Assembly (NCBI RefSeq): GCF_020685205.1 | Contig: NZ_JAJERB010000002.1 | Location: forward strand, 558,001-622,000 | Direction: 5' to 3' | DNA length: 64,000 nucleotides | DNA from: Hymenobacter translucens | Lineage (GTDB): Bacteria > Bacteroidota > Bacteroidia > Cytophagales > Hymenobacteraceae | Shown: in pieces, positions 24,921-33,992 of the stretch | Position numbering within the stretch: the stretch's first letter is position 1 | Layout: the number at the start of each line of letters is the position of its first letter | The notes under the pieces: generated by a model | What the model saw: only the letters and a program-made list of their open reading frames with translations | What the model was told of the DNA's origin: nothing | The model's database searches: none | Made by a program: the position numbers and the translations under genes

Positions 24921-25994
24921 ATGATGACAAATACACTCGCAATTTCCTTGGCCCTGTCTTTCTTCTGGGCCTTTCTGGTGGCCCTGTTCGCGGTGCCTTC
25001 TATCATCTACATTGCCCATCTGAAGAACATGCTCGACACGCCCAACGTGCGGACTGTGCATGAGTCGCTGACGCCCCGCCTGGGTGGCGTAGCAGTATTC
25101 GCCGGCTTTATGTCGGCCCTTACCATCTTCGCCCCAATGGGCAACGGCCTGCAGCAGCTGCTGGCCGGCTGCATCGTGCTCTTCTTCGTAGGCCTTAAGG
25201 ACGACCTGGTCAGTATCTCCGTTTCCAAGAAGTTTGTGGGCCAGTTGCTGGCTACAGGCATTGTCATGATTATGGCTGATATCCGGGTTACCAGCTTCCA
25301 GGGTATTCTCGGGATTTACGAGCTGCCCATCGGCATCAGCTACGCCTTTACATTTCTGGCCATTGTCGGCATCACCAACGCCATCAACCTGATCGACGGC
25401 CTTGATGGCTTGGCCGGTACCATCACCCTGATCATCGTCAGCACCTTCGGCTACTACTTCTACGCCTACGGTGGGGAGAACTACCAGAACTACGTCTACG
25501 TCGCCGTGTGCGTCATCGGGGGCATGCTGGGTTTTCTGCGCTACAACTTTCACCGGGCCACCATCTTCATGGGTGACACCGGCTCCCTGCTGTGCGGCTT
25601 TATTGTGTCCATTCTGACCATCCAGTTTATCGAGATGGGGAAGAACGTGGGCGGAGCTTTCGGCTCCTCGTCGCCGGCCGTGGCGCTGGGCATTCTGTTC
25701 GTGCCGCTCTTCGATACGCTGCGCGTATTTACTGTCCGCATGATGGCCGGCCGCTCACCTTTCTCCCCGGATAAGAACCACATCCACCACCGTATCCTGG
25801 CCATGGGCTTTCAGCAGATCAGCACCGTTATGCTCCTGGGGTTGCTTAATCTGGTGGTGATTCTGTTTGTTATCAACTTCGCCTATCTGGGCAATATCCT
25901 GCTGATTGCAGCCCTGGCGGTGTTTTCCGTAGTACTGAGCGTGTTTCTGGGCGTGTACCAGAACCGCAGCGCCCAGCAGCGGGTAGCATCCTGA
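24921..25994 (+). CDS. WecA/TagO/MraY-family polyprenyl-phosphate sugar-1-phosphate transferase
   Basis: 357 residues from ATG 24921 (a TTG at 24909 is less likely because it overlaps the promoter-like box). Ten to eleven TM helices. Family motifs: LKDDLVSIS (aspartate-rich loop), NAINLIDGLDGLAG, FMGDTGSLL and the HIHHRI motif that marks the WecA/TagO branch rather than MraY. It moves GlcNAc-1-phosphate or a related sugar to undecaprenyl phosphate, beginning a surface glycan at the inner membrane. The next gene starts 16 bases downstream, so they probably share an mRNA. Confidence 0.9.
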   Translation: MMTNTLAISLALSFFWAFLVALFAVPSIIYIAHLKNMLDTPNVRTVHESLTPRLGGVAVFAGFMSALTIFAPMGNGLQQLLAGCIVLFFVGLKDDLVSISVSKKFVGQLLATGIVMIMADIRVTSFQGILGIYELPIGISYAFTFLAIVGITNAINLIDGLDGLAGTITLIIVSTFGYYFYAYGGENYQNYVYVAVCVIGGMLGFLRYNFHRATIFMGDTGSLLCGFIVSILTIQFIEMGKNVGGAFGSSSPAVALGILFVPLFDTLRVFTVRMMAGRSPFSPDKNHIHHRILAMGFQQISTVMLLGLLNLVVILFVINFAYLGNILLIAALAVFSVVLSVFLGVYQNRSAQQRVAS

Positions 25995-26010
25995 TTACGG
26001 CGACATACAA

Positions 26011-27186
26011 GTGAGACAGGCTGGGGTTCGGACGCTGGTACTGCTGGGGTGGCTTTGGCTGCTGGCTGGTCGCGTCGCGGCCGCTGAGTATCGCCCCCTG
26101 CCGCCCGCGCCCCGGGCCGGCCTAACTTCCGACTGGCTGATTTTCGATGCGCCGCGGAACCGCCTGATCCTGTTTCTGCCCGATTATCACACGCCGGCCC
26201 GGGCCTATTACCAGTGGATCAGCTTCCGCCCCAGCCAGGCCCTACCCATCAGCTTTCCGGCCCGCAAGGACCTGAGCTTGTTTCTGGACAACCGGTTGGT
26301 GTTCACCGCAACCAGCACGGCATCCTACTCGCTCGATCTAAGCCGGCTAATCCCGCCTGGCACCCCGCCGGGACCCCATTTGCTGTGCGTCTGGCACCCG
26401 GAAGTGCCCCCGGCCATTTCCTCGTTTTCAAACGCAGCTGGCGCTACCGCTGCCAAGCCCGGCGTGGTAGCCGGCTCTCCCCTGCAGGTGATGCCCCGGG
26501 TGCGCGGGCACCAGGGCCAAAACGTCTTTGTCTGCTTTCTACTGATCATCGGCCTGCTGTACGGTGGCATCCGCATTGCCTACCAACCTGGCTTTGCCCG
26601 CATCTATCAGCTGGAACGGCTCTGGAGCAACAGCCCTGACGACCAGGATTTTCTGACCAAGCCCACCATCACCTGGCTGAATCTACTGCTCGTCCTGGTT
26701 TTCTCGCTGTCCCTGGCGTTACTGCTGGTAGCCATCCATACCAACATTCAAAGCATTGTGATTCTGCGTCGCCTGTTCGATGTGCCCGAGTCCGCCATTG
26801 TAGTCCGGATACTGTTCTACGCTGCGCTGGTTGCCACATTTATCCTGGGTAAATATTTGTTCCTGGAACTGATGGGCTACATTTTCGACGTGACACCCCT
26901 GGTAATAGTACAATATCGGGAGTTTGTTCGCACTATTCTGTTTATGGGTTTGTTCCTGCCTGCGGTTATGGTCCTCTATCTGGGCCTGAACCAGAAACTG
27001 CCCGAGACGGTGCTTTGGATATCCAATGGGGTGGTTTCCTTTATGTTGATTGCCACGGTTGTCCGCACAGCCCGCACGCTGCAGCGTAGGACCTCCCTCC
27101 TCAATCTGCATTTGTTTTCTTACCTTTGCGCCACAGAAGTAATTCCACTGGTCATTTTGCTTAAAGTGGTCGTTTTCACCTTCTAA
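26011..27186 (+). CDS. DUF4271 membrane protein
   Basis: 391 residues from GTG 26011. Signal-like first helix, a periplasmic N-terminal part of about 150 residues, TM helix at about 173-190, then a C-terminal block of six TM helices typical of DUF4271. The pairing of DUF4271 followed by hemD is a recurrent Bacteroidota arrangement, and hemD starts 78 bases downstream here. Function unknown. The GTG start is chosen because it places the first hydrophobic helix correctly and lies close to the upstream stop. Confidence 0.85.
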   Translation: MRQAGVRTLVLLGWLWLLAGRVAAAEYRPLPPAPRAGLTSDWLIFDAPRNRLILFLPDYHTPARAYYQWISFRPSQALPISFPARKDLSLFLDNRLVFTATSTASYSLDLSRLIPPGTPPGPHLLCVWHPEVPPAISSFSNAAGATAAKPGVVAGSPLQVMPRVRGHQGQNVFVCFLLIIGLLYGGIRIAYQPGFARIYQLERLWSNSPDDQDFLTKPTITWLNLLLVLVFSLSLALLLVAIHTNIQSIVILRRLFDVPESAIVVRILFYAALVATFILGKYLFLELMGYIFDVTPLVIVQYREFVRTILFMGLFLPAVMVLYLGLNQKLPETVLWISNGVVSFMLIATVVRTARTLQRRTSLLNLHLFSYLCATEVIPLVILLKVVVFTF

Positions 27187-27264
27187 GGTATCCCGTACTC
27201 TTCTCCGGACAGTACTTCCCACAAACCCTCCTTATTGACCTAGATTTACCCTTTTTCTTACTTT

Positions 27265-28095
27265 ATGGCCGAGAGCAAAGACAAACCGGGGACGGGCCGC
27301 CATGCCAAGCGCATCTCCAGCATTCTTGTCACCCAGCCCAAGCCGACCACTGATGTCTCTCCCTACTTCGCAATTGCCGATAAATACGGCATTAAAGTAG
27401 ATTTTCGCGAGTTCATCCAGGTCGAGCCGGTTTCCTACAAGGACTTCCGCAAGGAAAAGGTCAATATCGCAGAGCATACGGCTATCATCTTCACCAGCCG
27501 GAACGCCGTCGACCACTTCTTTCGCATCTGCCAAGAAGCCAAGCTGGAAATGCCGGCTGAGATGAAGTACTTCTGTATATCGGAGCAAACTGCCAACTAC
27601 CTGCAGAAGTACATTGTACTGCGCAAGCGCAAGCTTTTCGTAGGCCAGCGTACGGCTTCTGATTTATTCGAAGTAATCAAGAAGCATAAGAATGAGAAGT
27701 TCCTGTACCCCTGCTCTGATATTCGGAAGGATGATATTCCGGTGTTCATGCGGGCCAACAATTTCAAGTTCACGGAGGCTGTCATTTACCGCACCGTAGC
27801 TAGCGACTTATCCGACCTGTCGGATGTTAAGTACGACTGCATCGCGTTTTTCAGTCCTTCCGGCATCACGTCGCTTTTTATCAACTTCCCCGACTTCGTG
27901 CAGGACGGTACCCGGATTGCCGCTTTTGGCCCAACTACGGCCAAAGCTGTACTCGACGCGGGTCTGGAACTGGATATCGAAGCACCCCAGCCGAATGCCC
28001 CGTCCATGACCGGGGCTATCGAGCAGTACATCCGCTACCACCACGGAGCCGATGTCGGAAAAGAGAAAAACAAGACCGGCAAACAGAGCGCCTAA
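27265..28095 (+). CDS. hemD: Uroporphyrinogen-III synthase
   Basis: 276 residues. HemD fold signs: ILVTQPKP near the start, TAIIFTSRNAVDHFF (about 76-90), KFLYPCSDIR, YRTVASDLSDL and FFSPSGITSLF. It converts hydroxymethylbilane to uroporphyrinogen III in heme synthesis, in the cytoplasm. HemD is poorly conserved in general, so the DUF4271-hemD order adds support. Ends at a strong terminator. The basic C-terminal tail (KEKNKTGKQ) is unusual but not meaningful by itself. Confidence 0.9.
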   Translation: MAESKDKPGTGRHAKRISSILVTQPKPTTDVSPYFAIADKYGIKVDFREFIQVEPVSYKDFRKEKVNIAEHTAIIFTSRNAVDHFFRICQEAKLEMPAEMKYFCISEQTANYLQKYIVLRKRKLFVGQRTASDLFEVIKKHKNEKFLYPCSDIRKDDIPVFMRANNFKFTEAVIYRTVASDLSDLSDVKYDCIAFFSPSGITSLFINFPDFVQDGTRIAAFGPTTAKAVLDAGLELDIEAPQPNAPSMTGAIEQYIRYHHGADVGKEKNKTGKQSA

Positions 28096-28102
28096 AGATT
28101 CA

Positions 28103-28141
28103 CAGGCGGCGAGGCAAAAAAGCTTCGCCGCCTGTTTTTTT
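28103..28141 (+). terminator. hemD terminator
   Basis: CAGGCGGCGAGGC and GCTTCGCCGCCTG stem, six-A loop, followed by TTTTTTTT. Confidence 0.9.
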
Positions 28142-28148
28142 ATGCGGA

Positions 28149-28179
28149 TTTGTTGCCGAGGGTTTTTTGCATACATTTG
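28149..28179 (+). promoter_or_regulatory. Consensus Bacteroidota promoter of the porP-like gene
   Basis: TTTG (28149-28152), 19-base spacer, TACATTTG (28172-28179): a full match to the -33/-7 consensus. The leader is about 50 bases. Confidence 0.8.
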
Positions 28180-28234
28180 GAAACACTTACGCTGTTCCAC
28201 CCAACTCGTAACGAACCCCAAATCAGACGCTTCC

Positions 28235-29230
28235 ATGAAGGGAACTCTACTCTCCACCCTATTATTATCGGCAATTGCCGGTTCCGCCCTAGCTCAGCAG
28301 CAGCCCCAGTTCAGCCATTATGGCTTCAACGGCATGTATCTGAATCCTGCTTTCGCAGGCATCAAAGGTCAGGGCGAAATCACAACGCTGGTACGTGAAC
28401 AGTACTACAACTACAACGCTACCTTCGATGGCGGCGGGGCCCCCAGAACCTTCATGCTGACAGGCTCCCTGCCGATTGCGGCAATCGGTGGTGGCGTCGG
28501 CCTCACCGTATACCGGGACCAGATTGCTCAGTCAAACATCACGAATGCCCAGCTTTCGTACTCCAAGCACTTCAAGGTAGGTGAAGGCCGCCTTGGGGTA
28601 GGAGTACAGGGTATCTACAACCACCTCAGCAAAGGCATGTACCGCCCCGTCGATCAGGGGGATGGCAGCGTGCCGCGGGAGGGTTCCGACATGAAGTTTG
28701 ATGCCGGTGCCGGCGTATGGTACGAGTCGCCCACTTTCTACGCGGGCCTCAGTGCCAACAACCTGTTTCGTAACGAATACAAGTTTCGAAGCGAGGGCGC
28801 CGGTAACCCCGAGTCGGCGCAGGTGATTGGTGAAAACCACGCTTACCTGACCGCTGGATATAATATCGAAGCTTCGTCATCCGTTGTTGTCACGCCTACC
28901 GTATTGGTGAAAATGGTTATGCCCGGCAAGTTCGGAGATAACAATAAATTCACCTTTAAAAACAATTCGTATGAAGGTGGCGTACGGGCAACACTCAATG
29001 ACAAGTTCTGGGGCGGTGTAGGATATCGATATGATGAGTCGTTTACTGGTCTACTCGGCATGAGCTTTGCTAAAGACAACGCTCTCCGGGTTGGATATGC
29101 ATTCGATCTGATTGCATTCAACCAGGATGCTCGTGCATTCAGCTCGCACGAGATCATGCTCTCCTACCGCTTGCCCAAACCTGGGCTGGCTATCCGTCCG
29201 GCTGTCCGGACGCCGCGCTACAGCTTCTAA
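28235..29230 (+). CDS. porP: PorP/SprF family type IX secretion outer membrane protein
   Basis: 331 residues from ATG 28235, chosen for its signal peptide (ending ALAQ); upstream starts overlap hemD and its terminator. The mature start QQPQFSHYGFNGMYLNPAFAG is nearly the family signature, and the rest is an outer-membrane beta-barrel (alternating strands, C-terminal SF). Immediately upstream of gldK, the order seen for porP in Porphyromonas. Members bind the C-terminal sorting domain of T9SS cargo or support adhesin secretion. It has its own promoter, and gldKLMN has another. Confidence 0.93.
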   Translation: MKGTLLSTLLLSAIAGSALAQQQPQFSHYGFNGMYLNPAFAGIKGQGEITTLVREQYYNYNATFDGGGAPRTFMLTGSLPIAAIGGGVGLTVYRDQIAQSNITNAQLSYSKHFKVGEGRLGVGVQGIYNHLSKGMYRPVDQGDGSVPREGSDMKFDAGAGVWYESPTFYAGLSANNLFRNEYKFRSEGAGNPESAQVIGENHAYLTAGYNIEASSSVVVTPTVLVKMVMPGKFGDNNKFTFKNNSYEGGVRATLNDKFWGGVGYRYDESFTGLLGMSFAKDNALRVGYAFDLIAFNQDARAFSSHEIMLSYRLPKPGLAIRPAVRTPRYSF

Positions 29231-29373
29231 ACGGTTGCCCGACTGCGGCGGATCACCTCAATACCCGGTTTTCTAGGTAGCTTCACTTAGAGCATTCACT
29301 TGAAGCAAATTCGTTTACTGCCCTAAACTGCACGGTTTGCCAGAGGCAAATTTTGTAAGTGAGTAGTAAGCAG

Positions 29374-29405
29374 TTTGCGTACAATCAAATGAATGCCTAA
29401 ATTTG
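29374..29405 (+). promoter_or_regulatory. Consensus Bacteroidota promoter of gldKLMN
   Basis: TTTG (29374-29377), 20-base spacer, TAAATTTG (29398-29405). It lies 61 bases before the gldK ATG. Confidence 0.8.
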
Positions 29406-29465
29406 TAGGCTGTTAATAGTGTAATCATGGGGTATTGCCGCCTGAACAGTCTTTTCTTCTTTAAC

Positions 29466-30491
29466 ATGAACAAGTATCTCTTATTGCCTCTCTTCGCCTT
29501 CTCGGCGGTACTGTTAGGGGGGTGTGGTTTTGGCAAAGGACCCCAGGGTGACTTGGTCGGGGCGGAGGACCGCCCTGAGTTCAACCCCCAGGAGGTTCCC
29601 TATGGTATGGTGCCATGCCCCGGAGGAACGTTCCACATGGGACAGACCGACCAGGATATCTCGGCCTCAATGGTCAACATGAACAAGCAGGTTTCTATTG
29701 CCGGCTTCTACATGGACGAGACGGAAATCACCAACAACGAGTACCGCCAGTTTACCAACGCTCTGTTGCAGGACTCGGTTGAAGCGCCGGGCCCTGGGTA
29801 CGCAGTTATCATGGATCAGTATTATCCGGATACGGCTGTGTGGAAGACGGACTTCACGTATCACATGGGTGATCCGCTGATGGAGTACTACTACAAACAC
29901 CCCGCCTTCGACGACTACCCGGTAGTTGGCGTGACGTGGTGGGCTGCCAAGGAGTTCTGCAAGTGGCGCACTAACCACAAGAATGCTGCTAACGCCGAGG
30001 CTGGAATTGCTCCGACCCCTAACTTCCGCCTGCCTTCGGAGGCTGAGTGGGAATATGCCGCTCGTGGAGGCCGCGACCTTGCTACCTATCCCTGGGGCGG
30101 TCCTTACCTGCGTAACTCGAAAGGGTGCATGCTTGCCAACTTTAAGCCCGGCCGTGGCGACTACGCCAGTGATGGGTATGCTTACACTGCTCCGGTAGGC
30201 GCTTTCTTCCCGAACGACTTTGGTCTGTACGATATGTCGGGCAACGTTTCGGAATGGTGCGATGATGCCTATATGGAGGCATCGGTACCGGTGGTATGGG
30301 ACCTGAACCCGACCAACCCCGACGAAACTGAGCCCCGCAAGGTGGTTCGGGGCGGTTCCTGGAAGGACATTGCCTTCTTCCTCGAAACCGGCACGCGTAA
30401 CTTTGAACACCAAGATTCTGCCCGTTCCTATATCGGCTTCCGCACCTCAATGATTCAGATTGGTATGGGTACCAACAGCTCATTGAACTAA
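29466..30491 (+). CDS. gldK: Gliding motility/T9SS lipoprotein GldK
   Basis: 341 residues from ATG 29466; lipobox LLGGC at about residues 15-19. The rest is an FGE-sulfatase/SUMF1-like domain with MVPCPGGTFHMGQTDQD, VGVTWWAAKEFCKWR, RLPSEAEWEYAARGG and MSGNVSEWCDD. In GldK/PorK this fold is structural, forming the periplasmic ring with GldN at the outer membrane. First gene of gldKLMN, with 53 bases to gldL. Confidence 0.95.
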   Translation: MNKYLLLPLFAFSAVLLGGCGFGKGPQGDLVGAEDRPEFNPQEVPYGMVPCPGGTFHMGQTDQDISASMVNMNKQVSIAGFYMDETEITNNEYRQFTNALLQDSVEAPGPGYAVIMDQYYPDTAVWKTDFTYHMGDPLMEYYYKHPAFDDYPVVGVTWWAAKEFCKWRTNHKNAANAEAGIAPTPNFRLPSEAEWEYAARGGRDLATYPWGGPYLRNSKGCMLANFKPGRGDYASDGYAYTAPVGAFFPNDFGLYDMSGNVSEWCDDAYMEASVPVVWDLNPTNPDETEPRKVVRGGSWKDIAFFLETGTRNFEHQDSARSYIGFRTSMIQIGMGTNSSLN

Positions 30492-30544
30492 TCCCCCTTC
30501 ACCCAATCACGTCCAACCCTCTTCTTTCTCAACACTCAAGTAAA

Positions 30545-31345
30545 ATGGCAGCAAAAGGCGGTAGTTTCCTGTACGATGTACTGATGCCCAAGATCTATGG
30601 TATCGGCGCAGCAGTAGTAATCATTGGGGCATTGTTTAAGATCGAGCACTTGCCCGGCGCAAGCTACATGCTCATTGTAGGCCTCGGAGTAGAAGCTCTT
30701 ATCTTCTTCCTTAGCGCCTTCCAGCCCCAGCACAAAGAGCCCGACTGGGCTCTCGTTTACCCCCAGCTTTCCGAAGGATACGATCCTTCGACCGGCGACA
30801 ACAGTCTGAACAACAACGGTGTGGGCCTGACCCGCAAGCTTGATGATATGCTGAAGGATGCAAACGTAACGCCGGAAGCCATTTCTTCGCTCGGCGAAGG
30901 TCTGAACCGGCTGAGCACGACCACCCAGCAGCTGTCGACCCTGGGTGACGCTACCAATGCCACGGAAGAGTACACCACGAAGGTGCGCACCGCTGCCCAG
31001 TCGCTCGAGCGCATCAATGACGCTTACTCTAACACGGTAGAAGCTATTTCGGCCATGTCGAATGCTACTTCGGATGCCCGTGAGTACCACCTGCAGGTGC
31101 AGAACGTGACCAAGAACCTCGGCGCGCTGAATGCAGTGTACGAAATGGAACTGCAGGATGCCAACACGCACCTGAAGTCGATGAATAAGTTCTACGGCAC
31201 CCTGAGCCAGGCTATGGAAAACATGGCCAACGCCAGCAAGGACACCGAGCAGTTCAAGGATGAGGTGGGCAAGCTCACCATTAACCTGAACTCGCTGAAC
31301 CGCGTGTACGGCAACATGCTGAACGCGATGCGCACCACTGCTTAA
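30545..31345 (+). CDS. gldL: T9SS motor protein GldL
   Basis: 266 residues. Two N-terminal TM helices (about 14-32 and 42-60); TM2 contains Glu50 (VGLGVEALIFF), matching the functionally required glutamate of GldL. The rest is a cytoplasmic coiled coil with many Thr/Asn/Gln heptads. GldL5-GldM2 is the proton-driven motor powering gliding and T9 secretion. 58 bases before gldM, same operon. Confidence 0.96.
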   Translation: MAAKGGSFLYDVLMPKIYGIGAAVVIIGALFKIEHLPGASYMLIVGLGVEALIFFLSAFQPQHKEPDWALVYPQLSEGYDPSTGDNSLNNNGVGLTRKLDDMLKDANVTPEAISSLGEGLNRLSTTTQQLSTLGDATNATEEYTTKVRTAAQSLERINDAYSNTVEAISAMSNATSDAREYHLQVQNVTKNLGALNAVYEMELQDANTHLKSMNKFYGTLSQAMENMANASKDTEQFKDEVGKLTINLNSLNRVYGNMLNAMRTTA

Positions 31346-31403
31346 TCGCAGCACTGTTCATCCAACTGTTCCCGTTCCATAAAAACTGATTAGGAAATAG
31401 ACA

Positions 31404-32993
31404 ATGGCAGGAGCAAATGAGACTCCAAGGCAGAAGATGATTGGCATGATGTACTTGGTACTGACTGCTCTTCTGGCCCTTCAAGTGAACTCAGCAATTC
31501 TTCAAAAATTCAAGTTTCTGGACGAGAGCCTTATGGGCGTCAACTCCAAAACTGACAAAGCCAATACGGATGCAGTAAAAGGCATTCAGGCTACGGTTGA
31601 GAAGAACCGGAATCAAGCCCGTGACTTGGCTATTCTGAAACAAAGCCAGGAGGTACGCCAGCGTACGTCTGAGATGGTAAGCTACCTCCAGGGTATCCGG
31701 GAGAAGCTGCTCCAGAAAACGGAGAATACCCAGGGAGCTCAGGGCATTTACGCCAACATGAGCGCTGAGGACAAGGTTGCTGAGCTGATGATCGGAGCTA
31801 CCAAGAATGGGGTGGCTTACGATATGAAAAACAAGCTCAACGGTTACTCGGAGTACATCTCCAAGATTATCCCTGGCGTTAAGCCGTTGGCACTTGATGC
31901 CAAAGATGATCCGGGTGTGATCGACAAAGAGCAGAAAAACAAGAACTTCGCTGAACTCAGCTTCGAGAATACGCCAGTGGTTGCTGCCATGGCCGTCCTG
32001 TCGCAGAAAGAGGCCGAAGTTCTGAAGTACGAAGCTGATGCCCTCAGCAAGCTGGGTGCTTCGGTAGGTGCTCAAACCATCATCTTCGATAAGGTTGGGG
32101 CTTTCGCCAGTGCCGAGTCGAACACGGTGGCAGCCGGCACCAAGTACAAAGCAGAACTGTTCCTGACGGCTTCGGCCAGCAGCCTGCGTCCGACGATGAC
32201 TTTGAACGGCAGCCCGCTGTCTGTTGACCCGGCAACGGGTAAAGGTAAAATCGAGTTTACGGCTCGCCCCGGCAACTTCGATGCTGCCGGCAACGCCAAG
32301 GCTACCTGGACCGGCACGATCCGCTTCAAGCAGAACGGCCGCGATACCACCTTTAAAGTAACGGTTCCCTACACGGTTACCAAGCCGGTAATGCAAGTGC
32401 AGTCCGCTTCGGTTAACGCACTTTACTTTAAGTGTGGCAACAAGCTGAGTGTACAGGTTCCTGCGCTGGGTGCCCAGTACCAGCCCAGCTTCTCGGCTTC
32501 CGGTGCATCAGCTATCAAAGGCTCCAAAGTTGGTGAGGTTACGCTGGTACCGAATTCAAAAGAAGTAACTCTGAACGTTAGTAGCGGTGGCAACGCCATT
32601 GGTTCGCAGGTGTTCCAGGTTCGTCTGATTCCCAAGCCCGAAATCAAGTGCATCGTGGGTGGCCGCGAAGCCAACGAGAAGCAGGGTACCCCCATTACTG
32701 CTGTTCGGAACATGAGCCTACGGGCTATTCCGGATGCCAGCTTTGCTGCCTTCCTGCCTGAGGACGCCCGTTACCGGGTAACCCGCTACGAGGTAACCCT
32801 CGTGCGTGGCAACCGTCCCGCTATTCCCACGATCACGTCGAATGACCCGGACCTGCGTCTTGACAACGTTGTAAACAGCGCCCGTTCCGGTGACCGTCTG
32901 TACATCGAAGTGAAAGAGGTTCGCCGCCTGAATTTCCAGGATCAGCAAGAAGAGGTAAAAGTGTCCAAGCAGTTCAATATTCCGCTGCTGTAA
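31404..32993 (+). CDS. gldM: T9SS motor shaft protein GldM
   Basis: 529 residues, full length. Start MAGANETPRQKMIGMMYLVLTALLAL: cytoplasmic tail of about ten residues then a single TM helix (about 13-32) that inserts in the GldL ring. Four periplasmic domains follow: helical D1 (to about 225), then three beta-rich domains (for example KYKAELFLTASASSLRP and PVMQVQSASVNALYF). It transmits torque to GldK/GldN. Between gldL and gldN in the standard order. Confidence 0.96.
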   Translation: MAGANETPRQKMIGMMYLVLTALLALQVNSAILQKFKFLDESLMGVNSKTDKANTDAVKGIQATVEKNRNQARDLAILKQSQEVRQRTSEMVSYLQGIREKLLQKTENTQGAQGIYANMSAEDKVAELMIGATKNGVAYDMKNKLNGYSEYISKIIPGVKPLALDAKDDPGVIDKEQKNKNFAELSFENTPVVAAMAVLSQKEAEVLKYEADALSKLGASVGAQTIIFDKVGAFASAESNTVAAGTKYKAELFLTASASSLRPTMTLNGSPLSVDPATGKGKIEFTARPGNFDAAGNAKATWTGTIRFKQNGRDTTFKVTVPYTVTKPVMQVQSASVNALYFKCGNKLSVQVPALGAQYQPSFSASGASAIKGSKVGEVTLVPNSKEVTLNVSSGGNAIGSQVFQVRLIPKPEIKCIVGGREANEKQGTPITAVRNMSLRAIPDASFAAFLPEDARYRVTRYEVTLVRGNRPAIPTITSNDPDLRLDNVVNSARSGDRLYIEVKEVRRLNFQDQQEEVKVSKQFNIPLL

Positions 32994-33041
32994 GCGTTAG
33001 CAGACTGAACTAACGCCCCTCAATTTTTGCTTACTACGATT

Positions 33042-33920
33042 ATGAACAAGTTCTTTTCCTTTGCCGCTCTGGCGGCCAGCCTAACACTGTCGGTGACAGC
33101 GTCGGCCCAGGAGCAGGCTACTACGGCCAGCAGCACGGGTTCGTATCGCCCGATTCCCCCGTCCGACATTTTGTTCCGCAAAACCGTGTGGCGTCAGATC
33201 GACCTGCGCGAAAAGCAGAACAAGCCGATGTTCTCAGCCGGCAAGGAAATCAGCCGGGTGATATTTGAGGCCGTAAAGCGTGGGGAGCTGCAGGCATATA
33301 AAAACGACTCGCTGACGTCCACTCTGACCGCCCCTGAGGTAAGCGCCAACATGTCTTCTTCGGAAGCGGCTGCCGGCTTGACGGATGAGGAAAAAGCGCT
33401 GGGCTTCACGGCCGACGACGACGCTGCCTGGGATAAGCCCAAAAAAGGTCAGAAAGGCAAAAAGCCTGAGCCGAAAAAGCCCGCTGCTCCCGTTACGAAC
33501 GAGTACCGGTACGTGGATCTGTACCAGATGGAAATGAAGGAGGATATGGTCTTCGACAAGAAACGGTCGCGGATGTATCACGACATCAAGAGCCTGGGAT
33601 TCTTTGTTCCCGCTACCTTGGGTGACAACACTTCCGGTATCGAAAAGCCGATTGCCTACTTTAAGTACAGCGACCTGGTGCGCGTGTTCCGGGCTAACCC
33701 GGACCGGGCTGTGTGGTTTAACCCCCAGAACGATGCCCAGCACAAGAACCTTGCTGATGCTTTCGAGCTGTGGCTGTTCAACTCGTACATCGTGAAGATT
33801 TCCAACCCGAACGATGACCGTCTGGATGTAGTATACGGCAGCCGTCAGCAGGGTATTCTGGCTGCTCAGCAGGCTGCCTCGGACCTCATCGAGTACGAGT
33901 ACAACCTCTGGAGCTTCTAG
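33042..33920 (+). CDS. gldN: Gliding motility/T9SS protein GldN
   Basis: 292 residues from ATG 33042 (an upstream TTG at 33027 is less likely). Signal peptide ends ASAQ. The conserved opening RPIPPSDILFRKTVWRQIDL is the GldN signature, and the C-terminal half (YRYVDLYQMEMKEDMVFDKKR) is typical. A Lys-rich insertion (KPKKGQKGKKPEPKK, about 143-158) is lineage-specific. Forms the periplasmic ring with GldK. Last gene of the operon, ending at a strong terminator. Confidence 0.95.
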   Translation: MNKFFSFAALAASLTLSVTASAQEQATTASSTGSYRPIPPSDILFRKTVWRQIDLREKQNKPMFSAGKEISRVIFEAVKRGELQAYKNDSLTSTLTAPEVSANMSSSEAAAGLTDEEKALGFTADDDAAWDKPKKGQKGKKPEPKKPAAPVTNEYRYVDLYQMEMKEDMVFDKKRSRMYHDIKSLGFFVPATLGDNTSGIEKPIAYFKYSDLVRVFRANPDRAVWFNPQNDAQHKNLADAFELWLFNSYIVKISNPNDDRLDVVYGSRQQGILAAQQAASDLIEYEYNLWSF

Positions 33921-33942
33921 TACTTACCAGCTTACTTTCTAC

Positions 33943-33981
33943 AACAAAAAACCCCTACCAGAGCGGTAGGGGTTTTTTGTT
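33943..33981. terminator. Bidirectional terminator between gldN and uvrC
   Basis: AACAAAAAACCCCTACC, five bases, GGTAGGGGTTTTTTGTT. It serves gldN on the plus strand and uvrC on the minus strand. Confidence 0.92.
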
Positions 33982-33992
33982 GGCGGCGACTA

